From Bermanella sp049115935 (GTDB lineage Bacteria; Pseudomonadota; Gammaproteobacteria; Pseudomonadales; Oceanobacteraceae): DNA of 64,000 bases. Shown in pieces: positions 43,966 to 53,124 of this stretch (position 1 is its first letter; every line of letters begins with the position of its first letter). The notes under the pieces were generated by a model that saw only the letters and a program-made list of their open reading frames with translations, did no database searches and was not told the origin of the DNA. The position numbers were made by a program, and so were the translations under genes. Location of the stretch: contig JAGDZK010000016.1 of the NCBI GenBank assembly GCA_049115935.1, positions 75,317 through 139,316 on the forward strand. The letters run 5' to 3'.

Positions 43966-44250
43966 ATGACAAAATCTGAGCTAATTGAGCGCATTACAGA
44001 TAAGCATCCTGATTTATCGAATAAAGATATTGAATTGGCTGTTAAGACCATTCTTGACACCATGTCTCAAGCATTAAGCCAGGGGGATCGTATTGAGATT
44101 CGTGGTTTTGGTAGCTTCTCATTGCACTTTCGTAACCCAAGAGTAGGGCGTAACCCAAAAACAGGTGAGTCAGTTCATCTTAAGGGTAAATACGTGCCTC
44201 ACTTTAAGCCGGGTAAAGAATTAAGAGAACAAGTTAATCACCCTGAATAA
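43966..44250 (+). CDS. ihfB: Integration host factor beta subunit
   Basis: DNA-bending nucleoid protein, partner of IhfA. The 94-residue protein has TKSELIERI, the core RIEIRGFGSFSLHFR and the beta-arm RVGRNPKTGESV, with PHFKPGKELREQVN at the end, all standard for IhfB. In most gammaproteobacteria it lies next to rpsA; the glycan cluster has been inserted between them here. A hairpin overlaps its 3' end, and pgi follows. Confidence 0.96.
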   Translation: MTKSELIERITDKHPDLSNKDIELAVKTILDTMSQALSQGDRIEIRGFGSFSLHFRNPRVGRNPKTGESVHLKGKYVPHFKPGKELREQVNHPE

Positions 44251-44264
44251 CTGTTAGGGTGATT
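44236..44264 (+). terminator. Hairpin between ihfB and pgi
   Basis: AATCACCCT (44236-44244) and AGGGTGATT (44256-44264) form a perfect nine-base stem with an 11-base loop, followed by an A/T-rich stretch without a clean T run. Its left arm is in the last ihfB codons. Probably partial termination or RNA protection. Confidence 0.4.
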
Positions 44265-44289
44265 CAATTATAAATTATTGAGTGGATAT

Positions 44290-45963
44290 ATGGATAATCC
44301 GGCACCTAGCCTTTTCACATCTCTTCCTGAGTACGAAGCCCTAAAAAAGCATTTTAAAGATATCTCTTCCCTTAAAATGCGAGATCAATTTAAAGACGAC
44401 CCTCAACGTTTTTCACGGTTTACTCTATCTGCGGCAGATTTGAATCTTGATTACTCTAAGAACCGTATCACCGAAAAAACACTTCCTCTCTTATTTGATT
44501 TAGCGTGCACTCGAGAACTACCTCAAGCGATTACAGCTATGTTTGAAGGTGAGTTAATCAATCGCAGCGAACAAAGACCTGCTTTACATACCGCCTTAAG
44601 AAACTTTTCAGATGAACCTGTAATGGTTGATGGCGTGGATGTCATGCCAGAAGTGCGTTCAACACTGACTAGAATGAAAGAATTTTGCTGGCGTATTCGA
44701 AACCAGCACTGGCGTGGCTTTAGTAATAAACCATTCACAGATGTAGTCTCTATCGGGATTGGCGGGTCATTTTTAGGCCCGAAACTGGCTTCTCAAGCAT
44801 TAAAGCCATATTGGGGTAAAAAGATCGACTGCCATTACTTGGCCAATATTGACGGTTCCAATTTAACCGAAGTGCTTCAAGGTCTTAACCCTGAAACCAC
44901 ATTGTTCATCATTCAAAGTAAAAGTTTTGGCACACAAGAGACACTTAAAAATGCCACAGAGTGTCGCCAATGGTTTTTGGATAACGGCGGTGCGGAAAAA
45001 GATTTGCCGCGTCATTTTACCGCGGTGACGGCTAACGTAGATAAAGCAAAAGAATTTGGTATTAGTGAAGAAAATATATTTCCCATGTGGGATTGGGTCG
45101 GTGGGCGCTACTCTTTGTGGAGTGCTATCGGTTTGCCATTAATGCTTACCATTGGCCATGAGAATTTCCGCCAGCTATTACAGGGCGCGTATGAGATGGA
45201 TTGCCATTTTAAAACGGCGCCCTTTGAAGAAAATATGCCTGTGATCATGGGGCTGTTAGGTGTCTGGTACGTAAATTTCTTTGATGCACAAAGTCACGCA
45301 ATTTTGCCTTATGATCATTATTTACGTGGTTTACCTGCTCATATTCAGCAGTTGGATATGGAGAGTAATGGTAAATCCGTCAATGTTGATGGCCATAAAT
45401 TAGATTATCAAGCAGGCCCAATTATTTGGGGTGGCGTGGGCAGTAATGGCCAGCATGCTTATCATCAATTGCTGCACCAAGGGACTCAATTTGCCCCTTG
45501 TGATTTTATTCTGCCACTTATGACACATAACCCGGTGGATCACTTTCATGAACTATTAGTGAGTAACTGTTTAAGTCAAAGCCAAGCGTTAATGCAAGGT
45601 AAGTCCTTAGAAGAAGCTGAGTCAGAACTACAAAATGCAGGTTATAGTGAGTATGAGTTGAATGTTTTAGCCGCTCAAAAAGAAATACCAGGTAATAGGC
45701 CTAGTAACACGCTCTTTTTTGATAAAGCGACACCTAAAGTAGTTGGCGCCTTAATTGCGTTGTATGAGCACAAGGTATTTGTTCAGGGGCAAATTTGGGG
45801 TGTTAATAGCTTTGATCAGTGGGGCGTTGAACTTGGAAAGCAACTAGGTGACAAAGTCCATAATGCATTACTGGATGAAGCAGGTGGGGACGCTGAGGGA
45901 ATGTTCGATGCCTCGACCGCTGGTTTGATCAATGCTTTTCGCAGCATGAAGAATAAGCTTTAA
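44290..45963 (+). CDS. pgi: Glucose-6-phosphate isomerase
   Basis: Interconverts glucose-6-phosphate and fructose-6-phosphate. The 557-residue protein has the signature regions VSIGIGGSFLGPKLASQAL, LFIIQSKSFGTQETL, and the late GQIWGVNSFDQWGVELGKQL. I use ATG 44290 (GTGG just upstream); an in-frame TTG at 44278 would add four residues. In Pseudomonas-like operons pgi often follows ihfB or sugar clusters. The fructose-6-phosphate it handles is a precursor of the UDP-GlcNAc needed by neuC, which may explain the proximity. Confidence 0.96.
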   Translation: MDNPAPSLFTSLPEYEALKKHFKDISSLKMRDQFKDDPQRFSRFTLSAADLNLDYSKNRITEKTLPLLFDLACTRELPQAITAMFEGELINRSEQRPALHTALRNFSDEPVMVDGVDVMPEVRSTLTRMKEFCWRIRNQHWRGFSNKPFTDVVSIGIGGSFLGPKLASQALKPYWGKKIDCHYLANIDGSNLTEVLQGLNPETTLFIIQSKSFGTQETLKNATECRQWFLDNGGAEKDLPRHFTAVTANVDKAKEFGISEENIFPMWDWVGGRYSLWSAIGLPLMLTIGHENFRQLLQGAYEMDCHFKTAPFEENMPVIMGLLGVWYVNFFDAQSHAILPYDHYLRGLPAHIQQLDMESNGKSVNVDGHKLDYQAGPIIWGGVGSNGQHAYHQLLHQGTQFAPCDFILPLMTHNPVDHFHELLVSNCLSQSQALMQGKSLEEAESELQNAGYSEYELNVLAAQKEIPGNRPSNTLFFDKATPKVVGALIALYEHKVFVQGQIWGVNSFDQWGVELGKQLGDKVHNALLDEAGGDAEGMFDASTAGLINAFRSMKNKL

Positions 45964-45979
45964 TTTTAGCTGAACGAAA

Positions 45980-46201
45980 TTACCTTTCTAGAAATGCAAA
46001 ACTTAGAAAGGTAATAAAAAGGCTGAATCCGGCTATGAATGCCGGTTGTGCAACTATTAGCATGACAATTCCGCCTCCTATCCATAGATTTTTTACTAAC
46101 TCTATTCTTTTGTTGTAACTGCGTGTTTGACTCCAGCGATACTCCGCTGATTGTTTGGGTATTCCAAGCCAGTTAATGAGTCTTTCCAGAAGCGTTTTCA
46201 T
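45980..46201 (-). CDS. Small membrane protein of unknown function
   Basis: 73 residues that I do not recognise. The N-terminal half is basic and polar (LLERLINWLGIPKQSAEYRW, then YNKRIELVKN); the C-terminal half is hydrophobic, with one long or two short membrane segments (about 38-70). ATG 46201 is chosen because GAGGAGG lies six bases upstream, a very strong site, which makes real translation likely. It converges with pgi and stands alone. Confidence 0.6.
   Translation of the reverse strand: MKTLLERLINWLGIPKQSAEYRWSQTRSYNKRIELVKNLWIGGGIVMLIVAQPAFIAGFSLFITFLSFAFLER
45981..46013. terminator. Inverted repeat between convergent pgi and small membrane protein gene
   Basis: TACCTTTCTA (45981-45990) and TAGAAAGGTA (46004-46013) are perfect complements across 13 bases. 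The repeat lies 17 bases beyond pgi and inside the last codons of the minus-strand gene. T tracts are weak on both strands. Confidence 0.45.
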
Positions 46202-46368
46202 AGTATGCCTCCTCATAAATGTGACTACCTTATAGCCTAATAGAGAAGATGAGCTTTGCGAGTTTTGTTGGTGGCTGAATGGATGTTTTTTAACTCATTT
46301 CTTGGCGTTAGATATAGAATTTGATAGTTTGACGGTCCCTTAAAAAAATAAAATTAAAAGGATCAAAT

Positions 46369-46746
46369 ATGACAATCGCTTACTGGTGTGTATTTATATC
46401 AATCTTATTGCCATTACTTTTTACTGCGCTTGCCAAATTTACCGGAAAGTACGGCCCCAGAGCGAATTTAGCGCCAAGAGAATATTTAGAGTCCCTAGAT
46501 GGATTTCGTAAGCGTGCTAATTGGGCACAGCTTAATACTCATGAGTCTATACCTGCGTTCATGGCAGCTGTGATTATTGCCCATCAGATGCAAGGCGCTC
46601 AAAACGTAATAGATAATCTTGCTATTGCTTATATTGTATTGCGTGTCGTCTATGGCCTGCTTTATATGGCAAACAAAGGCGTTCTTAGAACTTTGGTTTG
46701 GACGGCCGCTTTAGGGTGTATCTTGGGACTTTTTTTCACATTTTAG
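46369..46746 (+). CDS. MAPEG-family membrane protein
   Basis: 125 residues with four hydrophobic segments, typical of the MAPEG superfamily (membrane-associated proteins in eicosanoid and glutathione metabolism). Visible features are the first helix YWCVFISILLPLLFTALAK, the loop with NLAPREYLESLDGFRKRANWAQLNTHE split by the usual RxxxAxxNxxE pattern (RANWAQLNTHE), and later YIVLRVVYGLLYMANKG. Bacterial members are mostly uncharacterised; some have glutathione transferase or peroxidase activity. AAGGA lies seven bases before the ATG. Confidence 0.85.
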   Translation: MTIAYWCVFISILLPLLFTALAKFTGKYGPRANLAPREYLESLDGFRKRANWAQLNTHESIPAFMAAVIIAHQMQGAQNVIDNLAIAYIVLRVVYGLLYMANKGVLRTLVWTAALGCILGLFFTF

Positions 46747-46762
46747 CTGTATAAATAAACCT

Positions 46763-49114
46763 TCATAGTTCTTCAATATTGAAGTAATTGAGGTCAAGTC
46801 CATCTGTTGATGGGCTTGAATGAGGTGTTCGGTCTTTTATGGTTACAGATTTTAGATCGCAATTTTTATAGGATAAACCCGTTTCATTGGATGTAAAATC
46901 GTAACTAAAGAATTTATTCGTTGTAATCGTGCCTATCTGGTTCTTGCCGTTTAGCGCTTCTTCATCGCAGTTTACTAATTTGACTGAAATATACCCATGC
47001 TCTGGATAGTTTTGCGTGTTAGCAGTATTTGAGGATATTTCATTTAGAGTAAGCTTTTTTTGATGTATGGGCAAAATAGCAGGGTAGCCATGTATTGAGC
47101 AAAATACAGTCAGCTTGCCTCTTTTGCCTAAACTTAAGAAGTTTATATCATTGCCAATGGTTTCTTCTTTCAAAAATAAATAATCAACATTTTGTCTATC
47201 TGGATTTACATCTTGAGGCTGATATTTAACACTTAAGGTGGAAGCATCACATAAAACATTGGTATCGACTTGCTGTAAAATACATTTTTTAAAGCCTTTT
47301 GTATTAATAGCAAATAAATTAGCGCAAACATCGTAATTGAAGTTTTTACCGAGCTTTTCAATTTTAATGTTGTCTACCAAGATTCCATAGCTATCTGGTA
47401 GGCCATTGTCCATTAGCATGATTCGGCTAAATTTTTGGCTGGCTGTAACCTCAATTGAAGCCGTTTTGAATGTATTGAAGATAGGTGGGAAATATTCTTT
47501 TTTTCCAGAAAACCTCAAAACAAAATGACGATAAGCGTTAATGGGCTGGTTACTGTAACTCCGCATTTTATAATCAACACTTAGTCGGTAATTGTAGCCA
47601 GCCTCAGTTGGTATGAAGGAGTGTATTTTGAGTGATGCTGGTTCATTATTATTAATGTTGCAGTGGTATAAGTCTGAATCTAATTCAGCAATTATGTTGC
47701 TTGATAAACCTGAGTTATAAGTGTTAGATCGACCTACCTCAATTTGGGGCGGGCATAGTAGTGCGGCTAACTCGTTAGTCATTTCATCATGCTCATACCC
47801 TAATCTATCTGCTAATAATTTCCTGCTTCGTTTTGTCCACCTTAAATTGAATAAAATTTCCTCGTCAATAGTGTAGTTTTTCTTTTTGGTCTGCTCTGTA
47901 ATACCAAAGTCGGTTAAATACCAATTTAAGCCATTATCAAATCCCTGAAAATCTTGTGAAAAAATGAGTGTGCTGTCTTGGGGAATGGTGGGGTCATAGG
48001 GGGCAATGTCATCTTGATTCAAATGGCCGTCGCCATCAATGTCATCATCTGAGTTATCACCAATACCATCTTTATCGAGATCACTCCACTCCGATGGTGT
48101 TAATGGGAATTGATCATCGGTGTTGTTGTAGCCGTCGCCATCAATGTCATTATCTGAATTATCGCCAATGCCATCCGCATCAAGGTCACTCCATTCTGAG
48201 GCGTCAAAAGGAAAAGCATCTATGGTATTTTCATGGCCATCACCATCAATATCATTGTCTAAATCATCGCTGATTCCATCATTGTCTAAATCGCTAACTG
48301 GGTTTGAAGAGGGTGAGTCGTTATTGTCTTCAGTGCTCTCTTCTGGAGGAGAGGGAATAGGGATATCATTTTTTGTGTCTTGGAATAGGCTTGTTTGTAA
48401 AAGTTGCTGGAGATAATTTTGTAAACTCTCAATATCTATTAGAGGGAATTTCTGAGTTAGTATTTCAAGAATGTCATTGTATGTTAATAGTTCTACACCT
48501 GCTTCTAGCGGGATATTTAAGTCAATAGGGTCCGAATCACTATTGAAGTGAGTGGTAGCAGTGTTGGAATGTATTTTTTTAAATAAAGTTTTAGATGTAT
48601 TTGAGGAAATACTGAGTTGATCATCATCGTTGCATTCAAATGATAGAGTGAATGTATTAGTTTCAAGATCACTAACGGGGCATAGAGGTACCTTGGATTG
48701 ATCGATATCGCCTTCATATTTATTTGTGCAGCTATTTACCAATGTTAAAAAACGACTATTGTCTTTAGCATTAAATAGAATGCTACTGAATTTAGAATGC
48801 TTATCGATAGTTTGTTGATCGCTAGATGTCCATGTCCTAATTTCAAGACCGTTAAAATAAATATTGTTATCGTTAGTGAGAGTGATGTTCGGTAATTCAG
48901 TGGGATTAGATATGATTATAAAGCTGATACTTGCAGGTGTGTGGTAGTTTTGACCTAAAATGTTTATTTCCTGAGTGCTGGATTTCCATGTGCCTTCTAA
49001 GCACGCGTACTGCTGTAAAATGCTTTGTGCACTATCAATGGCTTCACTTGTCTTGGAGTCACTACTGCAAGCTGTGAGAGTAAGCAGCATCCAACAAGCA
49101 ATGATAATTTTCAT
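46763..49114 (-). CDS. Large lipoprotein with thrombospondin type 3-like calcium repeats
   Basis: 783-residue secreted protein, not otherwise recognised. A signal peptide ends in the lipobox LTAC (Cys16). Residues 275-376 hold three Asp-rich repeats of about 34 residues, each with DLDxDGIxDxxDxDIDGDG, matching TSP3/EF-hand-like calcium-binding linkers and separated by FPxxxSEWS. The N-terminal region (~20-200) and the large C-terminal region (~385-783) have no motif I know; six or more scattered cysteines suggest disulfides. Predicted at the outer membrane or surface. It is monocistronic, convergent with the MAPEG gene, and downstream of the two-component pair on the same strand. Confidence 0.8.
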   Translation of the reverse strand: MKIIIACWMLLTLTACSSDSKTSEAIDSAQSILQQYACLEGTWKSSTQEINILGQNYHTPASISFIIISNPTELPNITLTNDNNIYFNGLEIRTWTSSDQQTIDKHSKFSSILFNAKDNSRFLTLVNSCTNKYEGDIDQSKVPLCPVSDLETNTFTLSFECNDDDQLSISSNTSKTLFKKIHSNTATTHFNSDSDPIDLNIPLEAGVELLTYNDILEILTQKFPLIDIESLQNYLQQLLQTSLFQDTKNDIPIPSPPEESTEDNNDSPSSNPVSDLDNDGISDDLDNDIDGDGHENTIDAFPFDASEWSDLDADGIGDNSDNDIDGDGYNNTDDQFPLTPSEWSDLDKDGIGDNSDDDIDGDGHLNQDDIAPYDPTIPQDSTLIFSQDFQGFDNGLNWYLTDFGITEQTKKKNYTIDEEILFNLRWTKRSRKLLADRLGYEHDEMTNELAALLCPPQIEVGRSNTYNSGLSSNIIAELDSDLYHCNINNNEPASLKIHSFIPTEAGYNYRLSVDYKMRSYSNQPINAYRHFVLRFSGKKEYFPPIFNTFKTASIEVTASQKFSRIMLMDNGLPDSYGILVDNIKIEKLGKNFNYDVCANLFAINTKGFKKCILQQVDTNVLCDASTLSVKYQPQDVNPDRQNVDYLFLKEETIGNDINFLSLGKRGKLTVFCSIHGYPAILPIHQKKLTLNEISSNTANTQNYPEHGYISVKLVNCDEEALNGKNQIGTITTNKFFSYDFTSNETGLSYKNCDLKSVTIKDRTPHSSPSTDGLDLNYFNIEEL

Positions 49115-49329
49115 TGGATAATCGCTATTAGTTTTAATCTAGGATAAATGAGAACTGGGTTTGTTTGAAATTAAAGTAAGGAATGAAAAAAATATTTTTT
49201 AGAAGACGGCTTGGGATTTTATGGTAACTCTTTGTAAAATATAGGTTGTTGGTTTTTTTATTGTTTTATATTAATTTACTCTTTAATAGCATTTAAGTAT
49301 ATAGGATTTTGTTCTTAATGCCTGAATGA

Positions 49330-49998
49330 TTAAGGTAGCGCCAGAGTGAATACACCTCCGTTTAAGTCCCCACCATTTCGCAGGCTTATAAAACCTGTTT
49401 TGTCATTATTCTTGTGTCTTTTGGCAATTTGAGATGCAAAGTGCAAGCCCAGCTTTGTGCTGCCATTTCTAAAGTCCAGATTATTTTCTGGTTGATCTAT
49501 ATTGGATATCATGTTTTCTGGATAGCCCGAGCCATCATCACAGATCTCAATAATCAGAAAATCGTTCTCTTCTTTTATGTTGATAGTAATCTGACTTTTT
49601 GTATAGCGAACAGTATTAACGATAATGTTATTGATAATACTTGAGATCAAGTCAGGGTCAAAAAACCATGTGGCGTCTTCATCGCCTTGGATAGTGAGTG
49701 ATATGTTATGTTTGGCTAATAATGCTTGATTTTTTAACTGTTGCTCATGGATGATGTCCCATATGTGATGCTCATCAATTACAACATGCAAATGGTTGCT
49801 ACCCAGACGATACACACCAAGAAGGTGGATTAAGTCATTGTTTAAGCGACTTGCCTCATAATTTAAATTGGCTAAATGCTTCTTAGTGTTTTCGGGCGTG
49901 TCATTTGTGACCTCTTCAATTGAGTTAAGAATAAGGCTTATTGCATTTTTCATGTCGTGAATACAAGACGCTAGGTGAAAGTCAAAATCATTATCCAT
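49330..49998 (-). CDS. Soluble sensor histidine kinase
   Basis: About 222 residues with no membrane segment. A dimerisation/H-box region has LASCIHDMKNAISLILNSIE (probable phospho-His in IHDMKN), and the HATPase part shows SSIINNIIVNTVRYT (N box), ICDDGSGYPEN (G1) and GSTKLGLHFASQIA (G2). There is no separate input domain, so the signal must come from a partner. ATG 49998 has AAGG eight bases upstream and overlaps the end of the response-regulator gene by eight bases. The two almost surely work together. Confidence 0.85.
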   Translation of the reverse strand: MDNDFDFHLASCIHDMKNAISLILNSIEEVTNDTPENTKKHLANLNYEASRLNNDLIHLLGVYRLGSNHLHVVIDEHHIWDIIHEQQLKNQALLAKHNISLTIQGDEDATWFFDPDLISSIINNIIVNTVRYTKSQITINIKEENDFLIIEICDDGSGYPENMISNIDQPENNLDFRNGSTKLGLHFASQIAKRHKNNDKTGFISLRNGGDLNGGVFTLALP

Positions 49999-51643
49999 TT
50001 GTGTCACCTTTTTCTGTATTTTTGTTGATGGTTGCTAGTGTTTTTCTTATTGAGTTGTATCGGTTATATTGGGGGTGATCACTGGAAATGCCTTTTACGA
50101 CACTTAAGTGCTGGTCGCATTGGTGAAGAATTTCTTTTTTTAAACCCGTTTTTTTCATTTGAAAGATAAGTGATTGAACAATGTTTAATCGTAGGCCTAT
50201 GTGTTTTGGTGAGTTTTTTGTGGCTTTTAAAAAGCACTTCATGGCATCAAGATAATTGCCGGCCTCAAACATTTTTATGCCTTCTTTGTTTGCGGCTATT
50301 ACATCATTTTTTCCAGATTCTGTGATGGGTTCGTCAACAATTTTATCTAGCTTTGCAGAAACCTCAGGGTCATCTTTGTATTGAATTGCTAATGCGTTTA
50401 AAAGTTCATTGGCTTTATCTTTGTGGCCGGATATTAAATAGCTTTTAGCTAGCTCTAATTGGGTTCGAAGGTTCGAAGTGTTGCCTACTTTTTTAATGCG
50501 ATTATGAGCCGACTCAAGTGACTTCTCTGCACTTTTTTCATCGTTTATGCTGTGATACGCACGGGATTCAATTAATTTACTTTGAATTTTAATATCTTGA
50601 TCGGTACTTTCTCGATGAGTTTTTTGGATGGTCGATATGGCTTCTTTTGCGTAGTCTTTGCTCTTTCTATCGTCAGAGCTATGCAAGGCGGCTTCCGTTA
50701 AGCTATCAGCTAAATCAAGTTCGTTCTCTGCACTTTTATGAATACTGTTTTCAGCAAGGCGGACTACTTTTCTACTGGCTTTAGCAGCGGTATCGAAATC
50801 ACCGTTTATTTTGCTCACATCTGCTAGCAGTTTTTGACGGGAGACAGAACGAGAAGATATATGAGAAATTTTTTCGAGAATTTTTTGCGCTTCTTGCGGG
50901 TTGCCTAAGTTTATTAGCATACGGGCAGCGCCTTCGTATGCTTCTAAGCTGGCTGAGTTCTCTTGGTAGGCTAACTGATAAGCAATTAGGGCGTCATTAA
51001 ATTTTTCTTTCGCAGCTAATGCGTCGGCGTAGCCTAGTTGTGCCCAAAATAAAGGTCTGTTATTTAATACCTCTAAAAAGAGTTGCTCGGCATCATTCCA
51101 TTTTTTTAATTGGAGTAAGAGTTGCCCTTTGGTTTTTAGGCACCAGTTTTTTTGACGGCTATTGCTGGTGATTTTTTCATTGCATAACGTTATAGCGTGT
51201 TCATAGTCTTTTGTATCAATGGCTTGATTTATGTCTGTCAGTTCATTTTTTTGTTTTAAACATTTAATGAGTCTGGATTTTAGTTCGGCGGACGAGATAG
51301 GCTTGTTCATGTAGGCATCGGGTTTATATTCCAATGAACCAATCACTGAATCACGACTAGAATCTGCTGTGACGATAATAAATGAGGTGCCACTTGCCAG
51401 TAACTGCTTATGACGAAGCTCTTCCATTAGTTGCAACCCATTTTGTCCTTTACCAAGGTCAAAATCGCAGAAGATCACATCGTACTGGTGCTCTTCGCAT
51501 TGCTTTAATGCTTTTGGTGCGCTGGGTACGGTATCGATATTTTTGACATTCAAATCATGCAGTAGACGTTTAAGAATCTGCTGAAAACTTTCAAAATCGT
51601 CAATAATTAGAAACCGCTTGTCGCGATAGTCGTCTGTAACCAC
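49991..51643 (-). CDS. Response regulator with C-terminal TPR array
   Basis: 550 residues. Residues 1-~130 are a receiver domain: FLIIDDFESF, phospho-acceptor Asp60 in VIFCDFDLGKGQNG, IVTADSS and the lysine in AYMNKP. The rest is helical with TPR-like repeats (WFAQLGYADALAAKEKFNDA-type and later NKEGIKMFEAGNYLDAMKCF), so output is probably protein-protein contact, not DNA binding. GTG 51643 lacks a clear ribosome site but must be near the true start, because the receiver begins within ten residues. The soluble kinase gene overlaps its end. Confidence 0.85.
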   Translation of the reverse strand: MVTDDYRDKRFLIIDDFESFQQILKRLLHDLNVKNIDTVPSAPKALKQCEEHQYDVIFCDFDLGKGQNGLQLMEELRHKQLLASGTSFIIVTADSSRDSVIGSLEYKPDAYMNKPISSAELKSRLIKCLKQKNELTDINQAIDTKDYEHAITLCNEKITSNSRQKNWCLKTKGQLLLQLKKWNDAEQLFLEVLNNRPLFWAQLGYADALAAKEKFNDALIAYQLAYQENSASLEAYEGAARMLINLGNPQEAQKILEKISHISSRSVSRQKLLADVSKINGDFDTAAKASRKVVRLAENSIHKSAENELDLADSLTEAALHSSDDRKSKDYAKEAISTIQKTHRESTDQDIKIQSKLIESRAYHSINDEKSAEKSLESAHNRIKKVGNTSNLRTQLELAKSYLISGHKDKANELLNALAIQYKDDPEVSAKLDKIVDEPITESGKNDVIAANKEGIKMFEAGNYLDAMKCFLKATKNSPKHIGLRLNIVQSLIFQMKKTGLKKEILHQCDQHLSVVKGISSDHPQYNRYNSIRKTLATINKNTEKGDTNG

Positions 51644-51710
51644 AAGTTGTTCATTTTTAATGGATTTTAAATTAACTGTAGTAACAAACTAATCTTTGTC
51701 TAGGTGTTCG

Positions 51711-52364
51711 CTAGTGGCTTTTACGAAGGGTTAAGTTGAATCGTTTATTAAGGTTAGGATTAAGCGGGTCTAATTTTATTGGTTTTACGCCGTGATAATA
51801 AAGTCGAGATTCACCGGATAATATAAGTATGTCGCCGTCTTGCAGGAATATGTCCAGTGATTGGCCATTGCGTTGGTTGCCAAAAACTTGAAATATAGCG
51901 GGTAACCCCAGTGAAATTGATACGATTGGCCACTCTAGGTTGAGCTCGTCTTTATCCTGGTGGCGTCCCATAGATTGCCCGATGTTATAGGCATTTATAA
52001 GGCATGCATCGGGCTCAAATGGCGTTATTCCGACTAATTCACAAGCCTTGTGATGAGCATTTAGAAACTCAGCAGGTAAGCTTGGCCAGGCTTTGTGTGT
52101 TAAAGGGTCTCGAGCGCTATATCGGTAGCCTGATAAGTCTGAAACCCAGCCGTAATCTGCGCAGTTGCTCATACTTGCTTTGGTCAGGTGCCCCATGGGG
52201 GTCATCATTTGGCGCAATGGCGCTTGCTTAATAATGTCATGAGTGAGTTGCAACAACGTGTCAGGGCAAATCGCTTGTTTGATGTGAAATACCCCTTTAC
52301 CTAAATCATCCACAATAGGCTTACTATCAGATTGGTCAGGTTTAGGGGAAAATAAATCAGCCAT
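51711..52364 (-). CDS. alkB: Alkylation repair dioxygenase AlkB
   Basis: Fe(II)/2-oxoglutarate enzyme that removes 1-methyladenine and 3-methylcytosine lesions oxidatively. The 217-residue protein opens MADLF, like E. coli AlkB MLDLF, which supports ATG 52364. Iron ligands are His135 and Asp137 (GRHQDKDE) and His191 (YYHGVKP); Arg208 and Arg214 bind 2-oxoglutarate. All five sit four residues later than in E. coli. The ATG overlaps the end of the preceding gene by eight bases, so the two are co-translated, an odd partnership. Confidence 0.95.
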   Translation of the reverse strand: MADLFSPKPDQSDSKPIVDDLGKGVFHIKQAICPDTLLQLTHDIIKQAPLRQMMTPMGHLTKASMSNCADYGWVSDLSGYRYSARDPLTHKAWPSLPAEFLNAHHKACELVGITPFEPDACLINAYNIGQSMGRHQDKDELNLEWPIVSISLGLPAIFQVFGNQRNGQSLDIFLQDGDILILSGESRLYYHGVKPIKLDPLNPNLNKRFNLTLRKSH

Positions 52365-53124
52365 TGCGGTGTTGCTGGTTCCAGTCAATGCACTGTTTAA
52401 GAGAGACGCCATCTCCGCCGAAGATATCTAAAGCGCTACCTATGGTTAAATCAACATTGCCGTTAGAGAGTTCATGGACAAGTTTTAAGTCTTCTAGGCT
52501 ACGTGCGCCCCCTGCATAAGTTGTAGGGACGTATGAGTGAGAGCCTAATAATGCGACTAAGTCTTTATCGATTCCCCCTTGGAGGCCTTCTACGTCGGCT
52601 GCGTGAATGAGGAATTCAGCACAGTGGCTGCTGAGCTCTTTTAGTGTAGCCTCATCGATTGTAGTAGATGTAATGGTCTGCCAGCGATTAGTGGCTATCT
52701 GCCAGCCTTTATCGGTTCGCCGACAACTTAAATCAAGAATCAGTTTATCTTTGCCAGTTTCTTGCTTGATCGCCTCTAAGCGCTCAAAGCTGAATTCGTT
52801 ATTTTCAAATAATGCGGAAGTTACAATCACATGGCTTGCCCCTGCATTGAGGTAATGAGCCGCGTTCTCTTTGTTTACGCCACCGCCAAATTGCAATCCG
52901 TTAGGCCAGCTTTTTAAGGCCGCAATGGCTGCTTCTTCATTGCCTTTGCCTAGGGCGATGACGTGCCCACCCTGTAGGTTGTTTTCACGGTATAGATTTG
53001 CGTAGTAAGCGCTATTGTATGAACTTACAAAATTTGTGGTTGCACCGTGGTCATTGAGGCTGCCGCCAACGATTTGTTTTACTTGGCCATCATGTAAATC
53101 TATGCAGGGGCGAAATAGGGTCAC
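52357..53124 (-). CDS. Eukaryotic-type HisA (ProFAR isomerase, HIS6-like)
   Basis: Predicted to isomerise ProFAR to PRFAR in histidine synthesis. The 255-residue protein opens FRPCIDLHDGQVKQIVGGSL, which resembles yeast HIS6 and its relatives more than bacterial HisA (which open with IPAIDLxxGxxVRLxQG). Further family features are LQFGGGVNKENAAHYLNAGA, ILDLSCRR and TYAGGARSLEDLK. It is not in a his operon; it overlaps alkB by eight bases. It may be a transferred second isomerase or may have another substrate. The neighbouring hisC at 32 kb is not linked. Confidence 0.82.
   Translation of the reverse strand: MTLFRPCIDLHDGQVKQIVGGSLNDHGATTNFVSSYNSAYYANLYRENNLQGGHVIALGKGNEEAAIAALKSWPNGLQFGGGVNKENAAHYLNAGASHVIVTSALFENNEFSFERLEAIKQETGKDKLILDLSCRRTDKGWQIATNRWQTITSTTIDEATLKELSSHCAEFLIHAADVEGLQGGIDKDLVALLGSHSYVPTTYAGGARSLEDLKLVHELSNGNVDLTIGSALDIFGGDGVSLKQCIDWNQQHRNG

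Noticed and set aside
47968..48416. Plus-strand ORFs rich in His/Ser across the calcium-repeat gene
   Set aside because: They are reverse readings of the repeated Asp codons of the lipoprotein gene, without start signals.
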